A stretch of DNA of 64,000 bases from Sulfurospirillum sp. UCH001 (GCF_001548035.1 NZ_AP014723.1:806001-870000), one strand, 5' to 3'. Shown: positions 24,770-34,335, counted from the first letter of the stretch. Program-made: numbers and translations. The notes: generated from the letters alone by a model not told the origin.

Positions 24770-25330
24770 ATGCAAACGATTCAACCACAAATGATTTCAA
24801 GATTGGATGCGTGTAAATACCTTCGAGACATTTTCAATGCTCAAAACTCTAAAGCACTCAAAAAAGCTTTTGATGCACTTGGCTCTTCTATAACTATTTC
24901 AGAAGAAGAGCTAGAAGTAACATTCAATCGTTACTTTGTAGGACCGATGGAACCTGTTGCAGACCCTTTTGCTTCAGTTTATTTGGACAATCCAGATGTT
25001 GTGATGTCTCAAAGTACCTTACAGGTAAGAGAACTCTACGAAACCATGGGCTTTACATATCCCCTTAAAAATGTCATTCCCGAAGATCATCTAGGCGTTG
25101 AACTCGATGCGTATTACCAATTGCTTTATCTTGAAGAGAAAAAAGAGATCACCTACTTAAGTGAACTTCGTCACTATTTTTTACATGAACACATGAACCT
25201 TTGGGTGCCCCGTTTTATCGAGAAAGCCTTAAGGGAGAGTGAACATGACTCTAAAGCCATTACCTTTATTTTATTACAGCTCAAATCGTTATTGATAAGA
25301 GAAACAACTACACAAGGAGTTACCGCATGA
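24770..25330 (+). CDS. TorD/DmsD-family molybdoenzyme chaperone
   Basis: 186 residues, all helical in character, with YFVGPMEPVADPFASVYLD and YLSELRHYFLHEHMNLWVPRF. The latter corresponds to the E-x-x-D/H-H-x-x-x-W region of TorD-like chaperones. These bind the twin-arginine signal of a molybdoenzyme during cofactor insertion. The gene overlaps the following molybdopterin oxidoreductase by 4 bp, which identifies its client. Confidence 0.8.
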   Translation: MQTIQPQMISRLDACKYLRDIFNAQNSKALKKAFDALGSSITISEEELEVTFNRYFVGPMEPVADPFASVYLDNPDVVMSQSTLQVRELYETMGFTYPLKNVIPEDHLGVELDAYYQLLYLEEKKEITYLSELRHYFLHEHMNLWVPRFIEKALRESEHDSKAITFILLQLKSLLIRETTTQGVTA

Positions 25331-27603
25331 GTTACTCAAAGGAAAACGTTGAATCCATTGTGAACAATGGGCTCAGCCGAAGAAGTTTTTTAAAAGGGCT
25401 TGCAGCCAGTGGTGTGTTGTCATCATTTCCAGGAGGTATCCTCCAAGCAAATGAAGACCTCAATACAAAAATACCTTATTTAGGGCAAAAGAGCTATCAA
25501 ACATTCCGTAATGCCTGTCCTAGAAACTGTTATGACACCTGTAGTATTAAAACCTACGTTAAAGATGGTGTTATGCAGTTTATCGAAGGTGCACAAGAAT
25601 CAACCTATACCAGAGGAGGGTGTTGTGTAAAGGGTAATTCGTATGTGAAGAGAGTTTACTCTGCACGTCGTTTAAAATACCCAATGATGCAAGTAGGTGG
25701 CAAAGGCTCAGGTAACTGGAAGCGTATCTCTTGGGATAATGCAATCGATATTATCGCTAAAAAGCTACTCGAGATAAAAAAAGAAGATGGCACACTTTTA
25801 GGTGCAGCCCTTACAAAATACTCTGGTAACTTCGGTATTACGCATTATGGTATTGAGGGTATGTTTAATTCTATCGGCTATACTACAAGACTTGCGGGAA
25901 CACCGTGTTGGCCAGCGGGCATTGATGCGCAAAACCTTGATATGGGCGATATGTGGTGTAACGATCCTGAAGAGATGAAAGACAGTAAATTTATCATTCT
26001 TTGGGGTGTGAATCCTGCTGCAAACTCTATTCACTCGATGAAATACATCTATGAGGCGAAGAAAAAGGGCGCTAAAGTTGTCGTGATCGACCCTATTTTT
26101 ACAGAAACAGCTTCAAAAGCGAGCCAATACATTCAAATCAAAACAGGAACTGACGGTCTTCTTGCTCTTGGTATGGCAAAAATCATCATTGAAGCGGGAT
26201 TGCATGACCAAAAATGGTTGGATGCAAACTCTAAGGGGTATAAAGAATACAAAGCATACCTCGATAAAGAGATCAAACTGGATGATGTAGCAAAAACTAC
26301 AGGTATCCCTTTAGCGATGATTAAAGAGTTGGCTTTATCATTTGCCAAAGCGAAACCTGCAACCATCTGGATGGGCTATGGTATGCAACGCCACACCAAT
26401 GGTGGCTCAATGATAAGAGCGATTGATGCGTTTGTTGCAGTCTCTGGAAACATTGGCAAATATGCTGGTGGAGCGCGCTATGGACACCTAAGTACATGGG
26501 GCTTTAACTATGCAGCGCTTTCTCAGCCAAAACCTGAAGGCAGTGTAGGCTACAGTGGACCAGAGGGTGCTAAAGGTGAGTTTGCTCAAGTGGGTGGCGC
26601 AAAAGCAGCCTATACAGATCGTTTCTTAAACATCAACAAAACAGCACGTGAACTTTTAAATGCAAAAGAGCCAAAAGTAAGACTCCTTTGGGTTGCATGT
26701 AAGAACGTCTTTGCTCAAGACTTTGACCGCAATCAACTCATCCGTGCATTCCAACAACTTGACCTTGTTGTCGTAGCAGATCAATTCTTCAATGAAACAG
26801 CGAAATGGGCAGACATCGTTCTTCCTGTAGCAACACAGTTTGAAGAGTACGATGTGAACGTCTCTTACTGGCATTATTGGTTAAGCCTTAATGAGCAAGC
26901 GATCAAACCTCTGTTTGAAGTCAAATCCGACCTTGAAATCGCAGCAATGCTCTCAAAACGTATGAATCAACTCTCTGCAGGCTCATGTACGTTCCCACAA
27001 AGTGCCGATACCAAAGCGATGATGGTTAAAGAGTTTAACCCTGGTATTTATGAGCAGTTTGGCATCAAGTCATGGGAAGAGCTCAAAAATGGACCAGTGA
27101 AAGCAAAAGCGGTCATTCCGTATGCGGATGGCAAATTTAAAACACCAAGCGGTAAGTTTGAGTTTTACTCCGATAAAGCGTTAGAGCTTTTTGGTAGTGC
27201 CTTACCAGCGTATCTTGAAGTGCGCAAACCATACGATAAATTCCGTATGACATCTCCTCACAGCAGATGGAGCCTCCACTCTCAGTTCCAAAACTTAGAA
27301 TGGATGGAAGATGTGCATCCTGAGCCATACGTTTACATCAACCCAGATGATGCTGAGGCGAAGATGGTCAAAGAGGGTGACACCGTAGCAGTCTTTAACA
27401 AACAAGGACTTCTAAGACTCAAAGCAAAGCTTACGGACAATGTACAAGCAGGTACACTCTTGATGTACGAGCAATGGTATAACAACAACATTTACAATGT
27501 CAATGAACTGGTCGATGACACGAGCTCAGATATGGGTGCATTTAAAACAGGTGCTCCTGGTGTTGCCCTGCACGATACCTTTGTCAATTTTAGAAAACTA
27601 TAA
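25327..27603 (+). CDS. Molybdopterin oxidoreductase (DMSO reductase family, DmsA-like)
   Basis: 758 residues. The twin-arginine signal SRRSFLKGL sits near residue 17. A [4Fe-4S] motif (CPRNCYDTC and GGCCVKG) and a molybdopterin domain (LWGVNPAANSIHSMKY, WMGYGMQRHTNGG) place it in the DMSO reductase family. At the usual metal-ligand position the sequence reads GTPCWPAG, so Cys194 is the best candidate ligand, unlike the serine of DmsA or TorA. It is followed by a four-cluster Fe-S subunit, but no NrfD/DmsC membrane anchor is nearby. Electron acceptor unknown; S-oxide, N-oxide or a sulfur compound are all possible. Confidence 0.82.
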   Translation: MSYSKENVESIVNNGLSRRSFLKGLAASGVLSSFPGGILQANEDLNTKIPYLGQKSYQTFRNACPRNCYDTCSIKTYVKDGVMQFIEGAQESTYTRGGCCVKGNSYVKRVYSARRLKYPMMQVGGKGSGNWKRISWDNAIDIIAKKLLEIKKEDGTLLGAALTKYSGNFGITHYGIEGMFNSIGYTTRLAGTPCWPAGIDAQNLDMGDMWCNDPEEMKDSKFIILWGVNPAANSIHSMKYIYEAKKKGAKVVVIDPIFTETASKASQYIQIKTGTDGLLALGMAKIIIEAGLHDQKWLDANSKGYKEYKAYLDKEIKLDDVAKTTGIPLAMIKELALSFAKAKPATIWMGYGMQRHTNGGSMIRAIDAFVAVSGNIGKYAGGARYGHLSTWGFNYAALSQPKPEGSVGYSGPEGAKGEFAQVGGAKAAYTDRFLNINKTARELLNAKEPKVRLLWVACKNVFAQDFDRNQLIRAFQQLDLVVVADQFFNETAKWADIVLPVATQFEEYDVNVSYWHYWLSLNEQAIKPLFEVKSDLEIAAMLSKRMNQLSAGSCTFPQSADTKAMMVKEFNPGIYEQFGIKSWEELKNGPVKAKAVIPYADGKFKTPSGKFEFYSDKALELFGSALPAYLEVRKPYDKFRMTSPHSRWSLHSQFQNLEWMEDVHPEPYVYINPDDAEAKMVKEGDTVAVFNKQGLLRLKAKLTDNVQAGTLLMYEQWYNNNIYNVNELVDDTSSDMGAFKTGAPGVALHDTFVNFRKL

Positions 27604-27615
27604 CAGGAGATTGTG

Positions 27616-28254
27616 ATGCAAAAAGCTTTTTTAGTCGATGGCAGTCTTTGCCTAGGATGTAATACATGTGCAATGGCCTGTAAAAATCAGTACCATCAAG
27701 ATAAAGGAATTTTGTGGCGTAAAGTGCGTGAAATAGGTGCGGAAGAGTATCATCACGATAACAATAATATTCTGCCAACCTTAGTCTCGTACCAAAAAGC
27801 GCCCAAAGCGCAAATGCCTATGGAGCGTTTTTATTTTTCATTGGCATGTAACCACTGCGAAAATCCAGCGTGTGTGGCAGTATGTCCTGTTGGAGCGCAT
27901 ACGAAAGACCCTGAAACGGGCATTTGTAAACATGACCAAACGATTTGTATCGGGTGTGGTGGTTGTGTAAAAGCGTGTCCATTTGGTGCTTCAAAGTTTA
28001 ATGAGAAGATGAATCAAGCCGAGAAGTGTAGTATGTGTTGGGAGAGACAAGCCGATGGTAAAACAACAGCGTGTGTGCAGTCTTGCCCAGTTGGCGCCAT
28101 TGCCATTATAGACTTGCATGATCCAAAATACAAAGAGTACGCCAATGCTGCGCCTATTGGTATAGACTACGCGATTAATGCGGAGACAAAGCCTAGTACG
28201 CGCTTTATTCATCCAACGATGCCAAAAGAGGTCTATAGACTTCCAAAAGGATAA
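27616..28254 (+). CDS. DmsB/PsrB-like four-cluster Fe-S subunit
   Basis: 212 residues from the ATG at 27616 (AGGAGA five bases upstream; a GTG three bases earlier is less well spaced). Four [4Fe-4S] motifs are visible: CLGCNTCAMACK, CNHCENPACVAVCP, CIGCGGCVKACP and CSMCWERQ...CVQSCP. It wires the molybdoenzyme to an electron donor. There is no signal peptide, so it is presumably co-exported with the twin-arginine partner. Confidence 0.88.
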   Translation: MQKAFLVDGSLCLGCNTCAMACKNQYHQDKGILWRKVREIGAEEYHHDNNNILPTLVSYQKAPKAQMPMERFYFSLACNHCENPACVAVCPVGAHTKDPETGICKHDQTICIGCGGCVKACPFGASKFNEKMNQAEKCSMCWERQADGKTTACVQSCPVGAIAIIDLHDPKYKEYANAAPIGIDYAINAETKPSTRFIHPTMPKEVYRLPKG

Positions 28255-28258
28255 CGCC

Positions 28259-28687
28259 ATGAGAGCAACACTTCTTACGTTAGTGTTGGCTTACAGTGTT
28301 GTGTTTTCTTACGCTTGGGGGAATCCTCCCCCGAATACCTGTAGTTTTGGAGACCCACATTTTGAGGCATTGTCGCATCAAAATGTTACGCTCATAGAGC
28401 CTAAAAACTACGTGGTTGGCGAAGAAAACTTCGTTATAATACAGCTCGAAAAGCCTGAACTTCCCTCTGGGTATATGGTAAGCGTTTTTGTGGATACCCT
28501 CAAATCACCTAAAGGTGAGCCAGAAGTGCAGGGTTGGTACCCGAAAACAAGCATAAAGCCTTTGGATGAGGGAGTTTATGAGATGTCAGTTCGCGTGAAT
28601 CTGATGTATAAAGGGAGCTGAGGCGGTATTTTGGTTGCAAGTCTTGCAAATACAAAGATTCGTTTTACCGCAAGAAAGTTGAAATGA
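28259..28687 (+). CDS. Predicted exported selenoprotein (in-frame UGA, Sec121)
   Basis: A 142-residue protein if UGA at 28619-28621 is read as selenocysteine; 120 residues if it is a stop. Signal peptide at 1-19, then a beta-rich domain with Cys28. Past the UGA the frame stays open for 21 codons, with a plausible beta strand (GGILVASLANTKIRF) up to a TGA at 28685. UGA is followed by a hairpin very like the E. coli fdhF SECIS. Readthrough cuts the gap to the next gene from 81 to 15 bp, as expected in this tight operon. It lies 4 bp after the Fe-S subunit gene. I do not recognise the family; a redox partner of the reductase is inferred. Confidence 0.7.
28619..28656 (+). promoter_or_regulatory. 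SECIS-like element
   Basis: After the UGA come 11 nt, then GGTTGCA, loop AGTCT and TGCAA. The 5-bp upper stem pairs 28635-28639 with 28645-28649; a lower 4-bp stem pairs 28630-28633 with 28653-28656. From memory, the E. coli fdhF SECIS has the same 11-nt distance, GGTTGCA and a GU-containing loop. The key loop GU is at 28641-28642. Confidence 0.7.
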
Positions 28688-28702
28688 TAAGGAGCATCAA
28701 AC

Positions 28703-29395
28703 GTGGATAAACTGTTTTTAGAACGATTGAAAACGCTCAAAATTCTCTATGCTGAAGATGAAGAGGGTATAAGAGATAACATAGCAGCATCGCTTCGTTA
28801 CTATGCTAAAGAGGTCATCGAAGCAGAGAATGGAAAAATTGCACTAGAGCTCTACAAAAGTGAACATCCTGACATTGTAATTACCGATATTTTAATGCCT
28901 GTTATGAACGGTGTGGATCTTGTAAGAGAGATTCGTAAGACCGATGAAATGACACCGCTGGTTATCATTTCCGCACATACCGATAGAGAGTATCTGCTTA
29001 AAGTCGTTGACTTGCATTTAGAACAGTACATCATCAAGCCAGTAACACTCAATGGCTTGCTCGAAGCACTCTCTCGCTGTTTAAAGCGCATTTCTCAAAC
29101 GCATACCATTGTCTATGAACTTCCCTGTGGTTATATGTACGATGTTGACTATAAACATTTAACCTATGAGGGTGAGACCATTCATCTCAACAAAAAAGAG
29201 TCGGGATTTTTAGAGTTACTGCTTCATAATAAACAACGCATTGTTACCTATGATGAACTCCAAGCCAACGTATGGCAAGATGACGTGATGACAGACAGCG
29301 CACTGCGCTCATTGGTCCGCAACTTGCGCAAGAAGTTGCCGAAAGATTTTATTACCAATTTATCGGGAGTGGGGTATCGATTTGAGATGTGCTAG
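28703..29395 (+). CDS. OmpR-family response regulator 1
   Basis: 230 residues from a GTG with AAGGAG eight bases upstream. Receiver domain 1-125 with the acidic pair EDE and phospho-acceptor Asp62 (IVITDILMP) and the KPV motif. Winged-helix output domain 140-230, with recognition-helix region MTDSALRSLVRNLRKKLP and the GVGYRF end. The output domain is nearly identical to that of the second regulator at 34336 in the helix that reads DNA. It is followed by an overlapping solute-binding protein and histidine kinase, together forming one signalling set. Confidence 0.88.
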   Translation: MDKLFLERLKTLKILYAEDEEGIRDNIAASLRYYAKEVIEAENGKIALELYKSEHPDIVITDILMPVMNGVDLVREIRKTDEMTPLVIISAHTDREYLLKVVDLHLEQYIIKPVTLNGLLEALSRCLKRISQTHTIVYELPCGYMYDVDYKHLTYEGETIHLNKKESGFLELLLHNKQRIVTYDELQANVWQDDVMTDSALRSLVRNLRKKLPKDFITNLSGVGYRFEMC

Positions 29396-31052
29396 AGTGT
29401 TTTGGTTACTGCTGGTTTTGATGAACTTTGGGTATGCAGGGGAGTGGAAGAATCCCTTTTATTACCGCAGTGACGACACCGCATCTATGCTCATTAACGA
29501 ACGTGTTTCTGGCTCTCACATCAAAGTTTTTTTACCCACTATGCCCTATTTGTATGTCTCTAAACTGGTGAATGGTACACTGGTGCGCTCAAGTGGAAAC
29601 CGTCAAGGTTGGGAGTATATGATGGCAACATCCTATACAAAAATAGATGATCTCACCTATGAGTTCTCCTTGCGTAAAGGAGTCCTATTCCAAGATGGAA
29701 CACCCTTTAATGCGGATTCGGTGGTAGAGAATTTTGACTATTTTATGAAAGATCCTGTGGTGTATTCGGACATTCATAAACGACTCAAAAGCGTCACCAA
29801 AGTCGATGAACATACCATTCGTATTCATCTGCATAAGCCGTATGGGCTTCTTTTTAGTGACCTTACCTCTATCAATCTTTATACATCTGCTTACCTCAAA
29901 CGTTATGGTTGGAGTACGAAAGAGGGCTCTACATGTAACAGTATGCAAGCCCCAGGTCCTTATGGGCTAGGACCTTATATCCTTAAACAAGGCTATGCGA
30001 CAGGGCGGTTTCAAACGCCTATTTTAGAGCTTATAGCCAATCCTAACTACTATGAGGTAGGCTTGCCGTACATTGAAAACATTACCATCTATACAGAGTT
30101 AACGTCAAAACAATCGGTGAGTATGGCTTTAGAAGAGGAGAGCTTAGATATAACGCCCATCCCTTTCAATAAAAAAGTTGAAACCGTACTCTCAACGTAT
30201 GCAAGACTCTATACCAAGCCTTCAACACACAGTATCTCGATTTACTTTAATCTTTTAAAGCCTAACAGTAAACTCAAAGACCAAAACATTCGCATAGCGC
30301 TCAATAAAGCACTCAACCAAGCCAATCTCCTCAACTTTGTGTATAAAAAAGAGGGTGAACTCGCACCCACAGAAGCTTCTGTGAACTATCGCTCTGTTAA
30401 ACGGGCAACCGAGCATCTTCAAACATGGGGTGAGCGTGCTCGTCAAAATCCTGAAGAAGAAAAAGAGCTTAAAAAGATTTTGAATGGCTTGGAACTGGAT
30501 GTCATTACGATGGACCGCTTTATGTTTTTATGGCGAGGCATTGAGCATCAGTTGAAAAAATACGGCGTAACCCTTCGCTATACGACCACACCCAATGAAA
30601 AAGAGATTTACGAGCAACTATTAACCAACAGAGCATCGCCTAAAACATGGGACATCTTAACATGGGGCAATGATGACTGGAGTAGTAACAACCCTTGGAC
30701 AGCGTTTTTTGCGTATCGCATCTCCGATAAATGGTCGGCAATCGATAAAGACGATGTGATGCAAGAGTACATTGAGCGTTTCTTTGATGTTGAATTTCAA
30801 AGTGAAGCATTTGATGAGGTGGTTTCAAAAATCGTTAAAAGAGCCTATGAAAAGGCATATATGCTGTTTGTGCCTTCTCCTAACATTGTTCTAGCGGTCA
30901 ATAAAGAGGTGCGTTATGAGCCTTCATCGGTTTTGATGATGCCCTTATGGAAGGCAAAGCTGACCAAATACCATTGGTCGATTAGGAACAATGCAAGTTA
31001 TCCCAAAGAGCGTGAAGCACCGATGCTTCCATTAAGGTTTGATTATGATTAA
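29382..31052 (+). CDS. Orphan SBP_bac_5-family solute-binding protein 1
   Basis: About 556 residues with an N-terminal signal peptide (VFWLLLVLMNFGYAG) and the peptide/nickel-binding fold: LRKGVLFQDGTPFNADSVVENF near 95-115 and GPYGLGPYIL in the middle. No ABC permease or ATPase gene is nearby. Instead it lies between a response regulator and a histidine kinase, overlapping both, so I infer a periplasmic sensor role comparable to TorT in the Tor system, though from a different family. The start is TTG 29382 or GTG 29397; the site is unclear. Confidence 0.8.
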   Translation: MRCARVFWLLLVLMNFGYAGEWKNPFYYRSDDTASMLINERVSGSHIKVFLPTMPYLYVSKLVNGTLVRSSGNRQGWEYMMATSYTKIDDLTYEFSLRKGVLFQDGTPFNADSVVENFDYFMKDPVVYSDIHKRLKSVTKVDEHTIRIHLHKPYGLLFSDLTSINLYTSAYLKRYGWSTKEGSTCNSMQAPGPYGLGPYILKQGYATGRFQTPILELIANPNYYEVGLPYIENITIYTELTSKQSVSMALEEESLDITPIPFNKKVETVLSTYARLYTKPSTHSISIYFNLLKPNSKLKDQNIRIALNKALNQANLLNFVYKKEGELAPTEASVNYRSVKRATEHLQTWGERARQNPEEEKELKKILNGLELDVITMDRFMFLWRGIEHQLKKYGVTLRYTTTPNEKEIYEQLLTNRASPKTWDILTWGNDDWSSNNPWTAFFAYRISDKWSAIDKDDVMQEYIERFFDVEFQSEAFDEVVSKIVKRAYEKAYMLFVPSPNIVLAVNKEVRYEPSSVLMMPLWKAKLTKYHWSIRNNASYPKEREAPMLPLRFDYD

Positions 31053-32709
31053 GTATCTTTCCATGCGGTATAAATTTTTTTTGATGGCGTCTTTGGGCAT
31101 TTGTGCGATTGTCACGCTCTCTTTTTTAGCGTTTGACATTACCAACAAAGGTGTGGTTAATGTCAACAACGTTTTTGAAGGCTCAAAGCGGGTACAAACC
31201 ATTCAACAAACTTACATTTTGCCACTCTTTAAGCTTCGAGAACAATCACTTTCGCTTATTATGGCGCCCAATGAAGACCTACGTAAGGACATCCTCAAAA
31301 AAATAAATGAGATGCATGCTCAAATGGAAGGACCTTTTAGCAAGCTTCCTGCGACCGTGTATTACCAATGGAAAAATTATGTAGCGCTTATCTTAGCCAA
31401 TCAAGCCTACCTCAAAGATGACTTTGAAGAGGGGGCTTTTATCAATGCCAATACGGTTGAACGCGACCAGTTTTACGCACTCATGGACTCACTTGAAGTG
31501 TTACAGCAAAACGAACTCACGCATTCATCTGAAACGTATGCTAAAGCCAATAAAGAAGCGGTCAATTCGCGTTATTTTATTGCGACGTGGCTCATCATCA
31601 TCGTTCTGTTAACCTTCTTGGTCGGCTTTTTTATCGCAAAAAATATCGTAGATTCTATTTTACTTGTAAGACGTGGACTTAGAGAATTTTTCGACTACTT
31701 AAAATCGCCTTCAACAGAAGAAGCGACACGCATTCACATCCCCCTTGCCAATAAAGACGAACTGGGCGATATGGCAAAGCAGATCAATAAAAACATTGAG
31801 ATCATTCAAGCCAATTTAGAGCAAGACAGCAAACTCATCGAAGATGCGACCAATGTTGTGGAAGACCTAAAATTAGGCAACCTTGATCGAAGGCTTGTCG
31901 CATCTGGAAACTCTGACCAGCTCAATCTTCTTAAAGCAGTGATGAATGAAATGCTCGATAACTTAGAACTTCGCATTCAGCAAGAGATCGATGAGCGGAC
32001 ACGACAAGAACAGCTTCTCATTCAACAAAGTAAGCTTGCTGCTATGGGCAATATGATCGGCAATATCGCCCATCAATGGAGACAACCGTTAGGTGAAATC
32101 AATGCACTTTTAATGATCATTCAAGTCAGACAGCATTTTGATGACTTTAATGAAGCATTTTTAACGGAGAAGATCGAGGAGTGTAACCGCATCACTGCCT
32201 ATATGTCCAACACCATCAGCGACTTTCAAAACTTTTTCAAACCTTCCAAAGATAAAGAGATTTTTGAGATCAACAATGCGTGTGAGCGAGCAAGTTCCAT
32301 CATTCAAGCCTCACTTCGTTACCACTCTATTGAGTTTTCATTTAATCCAGCAGATGAGATCAAAGTGCTAGGCTACCCTAATGAGTTCGCTCAAGCGCTT
32401 CTTAACATTCTCTCCAATGCCAAAGATGTCTTAACAGATCGCAATATCGAAAATCCTTTTATTCGCATGAGTGTCAAAAAAGGTGAAAAATACACGCTCA
32501 TTAAGATTGAGGACAATGGCGGGGGAATCGCAGAAGAATATATCGAGCGTATATTTGAGCCTTACTTCACAACCAAACACGCTAAACAAGGCACAGGCAT
32601 TGGACTTTATATGACGAAGATGATTATAGAAAATAACATGAATGGTATCGTTACGGTTAAAAATACCGAAGAAGGAGCGCTCTTTACAATTAAAATCAAA
32701 CATCATTAG
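31045..32709 (+). CDS. Membrane histidine kinase 1
   Basis: About 554 residues. A membrane helix near 12-32, a periplasmic sensing region, a second helix near 175-195, a HAMP-like/coiled region, then a HisKA domain with phospho-acceptor His343 (NIAHQWRQP) and an HATPase domain with NILSNAKDVL, DNGGGI and TGIGLYMTK. The start at ATG 31045 follows AAGG; it overlaps the binding-protein gene by 8 bp. Its cognate regulator is presumably at 28703. Confidence 0.87.
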   Translation: MIKYLSMRYKFFLMASLGICAIVTLSFLAFDITNKGVVNVNNVFEGSKRVQTIQQTYILPLFKLREQSLSLIMAPNEDLRKDILKKINEMHAQMEGPFSKLPATVYYQWKNYVALILANQAYLKDDFEEGAFINANTVERDQFYALMDSLEVLQQNELTHSSETYAKANKEAVNSRYFIATWLIIIVLLTFLVGFFIAKNIVDSILLVRRGLREFFDYLKSPSTEEATRIHIPLANKDELGDMAKQINKNIEIIQANLEQDSKLIEDATNVVEDLKLGNLDRRLVASGNSDQLNLLKAVMNEMLDNLELRIQQEIDERTRQEQLLIQQSKLAAMGNMIGNIAHQWRQPLGEINALLMIIQVRQHFDDFNEAFLTEKIEECNRITAYMSNTISDFQNFFKPSKDKEIFEINNACERASSIIQASLRYHSIEFSFNPADEIKVLGYPNEFAQALLNILSNAKDVLTDRNIENPFIRMSVKKGEKYTLIKIEDNGGGIAEEYIERIFEPYFTTKHAKQGTGIGLYMTKMIIENNMNGIVTVKNTEEGALFTIKIKHH

Positions 32710-32747
32710 CTTATCACTGATGAGTTTATTGTATTTTATATACCTTT

Positions 32748-32795
32748 TTTACACCACTATTTACTCATTTTTTCTACATTTAAACTTTTTATACT
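32748..32795 (+). promoter_or_regulatory. 11-bp direct repeats and -10, porin 2
   Basis: Three consecutive 11-mers, TTTACACCACT (32748), ATTTACTCATT (32759) and TTTTCTACATT (32770-32780), are followed after nine bases by -10 TATACT at 32790-32795. The spacing matches the cytochrome/torA-like and bc1 promoters. Confidence 0.6.
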
Positions 32796-32835
32796 AGCTT
32801 GCATTTTTAAAATTACTTAAAGATAAGGAGTAAAT

Positions 32836-34136
32836 ATGAAGTTAGCTAAACTTAGCTTGGTGGCAATTGTTGTTGCAGGATTGGCATCAAATGCCTTTGC
32901 TGCAGACAACTTGGCAGATGCTTTTAAAAAAGGCACAGTTACAAGTGAATTAAGAGCATGGTATTTCGATCGCGATAACGGTACAACCGCGAATGAAAGT
33001 ATTTTAATACAGGTGTTATGCTAAACTATATCACGGATCCTTTGTATGGATTTAGATTAGGCGTCACGGCTCAATCCAATTATTCTCCATTTGCGAGTGC
33101 AAATGAAAAAGCGCTATATCAAAATGATATGTATGGTTCAGGAGCTATTCTCTCAGAAGCATACTTAGGCTATGCAATTGGTAAAACAGATATTAAAATA
33201 GGACGCCAATTTATCACAACTCCTTTGCTTGCTGGTAGTGGTTCACGTATGATTAAAGAGTCATTCGAAGGTGCAACTATTATCAATACAGATATTCCTG
33301 CTACAACTTTGGTTGCTGGTTATGTCAATAAATTTGAAGCAAGAACAAGTACGTTTGCAGCTGCAACAGATGTTGGCTCTGTAGGTGATTTTACAAAAAC
33401 ATTTGCACTCTCAGTTGGCAAAGGTGGAGCTATTACAAAAGCATATATTGATGATGCTTATACAATGATGGTTACCAATAAATCTATTAATAACCTGACT
33501 CTTACCGCTCAATATGCAGGAGCAGAGGATGTTGCACATCTTGGCAATGTTAATCTCTATCATGCAGAAGCAAATTATGTACTCCCAATGAATGGTTTTA
33601 AATTGGGCTTTGATGCAATGTATCGCGCATCTAGTACGGATTCAGCCTTAGATGATAAACTTCTAGAAGGTAGCTATCTTGGTGGACGTATTGGTATTTA
33701 TGAACTTGCTGGTTTTGGAATTAGTTTTGCAGCAAGTAAATCAGATAAAAGTGATGATTTAATTGCTGGTATTGGTAATGGTCCAGATTCAACCTATACT
33801 GGAACAATCTTAACAGCTGTACAATCTTATGCACGAAATACTACTTCATATGAAGGTAAAGTCTCTTATGACTTTGCGAAACTTGGGTTAGTTGGTTTAA
33901 CATCATATGTATTGTATGCACACGACGATCAAGGTTATACATCAGGTGTTGCACAAACCAGTGGTGACTGGGATAATATTGCATTTGATATCACCTATGC
34001 TCTTTCTGGCCCACTTAAAGGTCTTACTCTTTCACTACAGTATGAAAAAGATGATAATGACAAACTTAATGCAGCTGGCGTTAATACAAATGTAAAATCA
34101 GATGAATACCGCTTTAGAGCAAATTATAAATTCTAG
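32836..34136 (+). pseudogene. Outer-membrane porin copy 2, split by a frameshift
   Basis: The first frame gives MKLAKLSLVAIVVAGLASNAF through a signal peptide and the ELRAWYFDRDN motif, then ends at 33024. A second frame from 33018 continues with MLNYITDPLYGFRL to the end EYRFRANYKF. Against the homologous stretch in porin 3 (SIFNTGVTLNY) one T is missing from the T4 run at 33002-33005. Restoring it would give a continuous porin of about 433 residues. It is either a real broken gene or a sequencing indel in a homopolymer. Both flanking modules are signalling sets; the promoter has the shared 11-bp repeats. Confidence 0.75.
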
Positions 34137-34145
34137 AGTTTTCGT

Positions 34146-34180
34146 GGGTAGTAGCAAAGGCTGCTACCCCATTCTTTTTG
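34146..34180 (+). terminator. Terminator after porin 2
   Basis: GGGTAGTAGC (34146-34155) pairs with GCTGCTACCC (34160-34169), one G-U pair, then a T-rich tail. The tail merges into the T-rich repeats upstream of response regulator 2. Confidence 0.8.
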
Positions 34181-34221
34181 CCATTTTTTCTCCATTATTT
34201 TGTGTCATATTTTCATAAAAT
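34175..34221 (+). promoter_or_regulatory. 11-bp repeats upstream of response regulator 2
   Basis: TTTTTGCCATT (34175-34185) and TTTTCTCCATT (34186-34196), with a weaker third unit, precede a -10-like TAAAAT at 34216-34221 (gap about 8 bases). The first unit is identical to one upstream of the cytochrome/torA-like genes. A second TATAAT near 34294 could be a separate promoter. Confidence 0.45.
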
Positions 34222-34335
34222 AAATGATTTATACACAAAAATGACATTTTTTAGATAATGTAACATTGTTGTTTAATTTTTATAGTGCAATGATTATAAT
34301 CCATTTAATCAAAGATCAAAAAGAGGTTTCTCATT

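Noticed and set aside
28622-28702. An alternative +1 frame with a Cys-x2-Cys pair (GCKSCKYK) between the selenoprotein UGA and the regulator
   Set aside because: It has no start codon with a ribosome site, and a stop lies just upstream. The in-frame reading after UGA together with the SECIS-like hairpin explains the same DNA better.
33002-33005. Phase variation of porin 2 through the T run
   Set aside because: A run of four or five T is far shorter than the long homopolymers that drive phase variation in Campylobacterota; a fixed mutation or base-call error is more likely.
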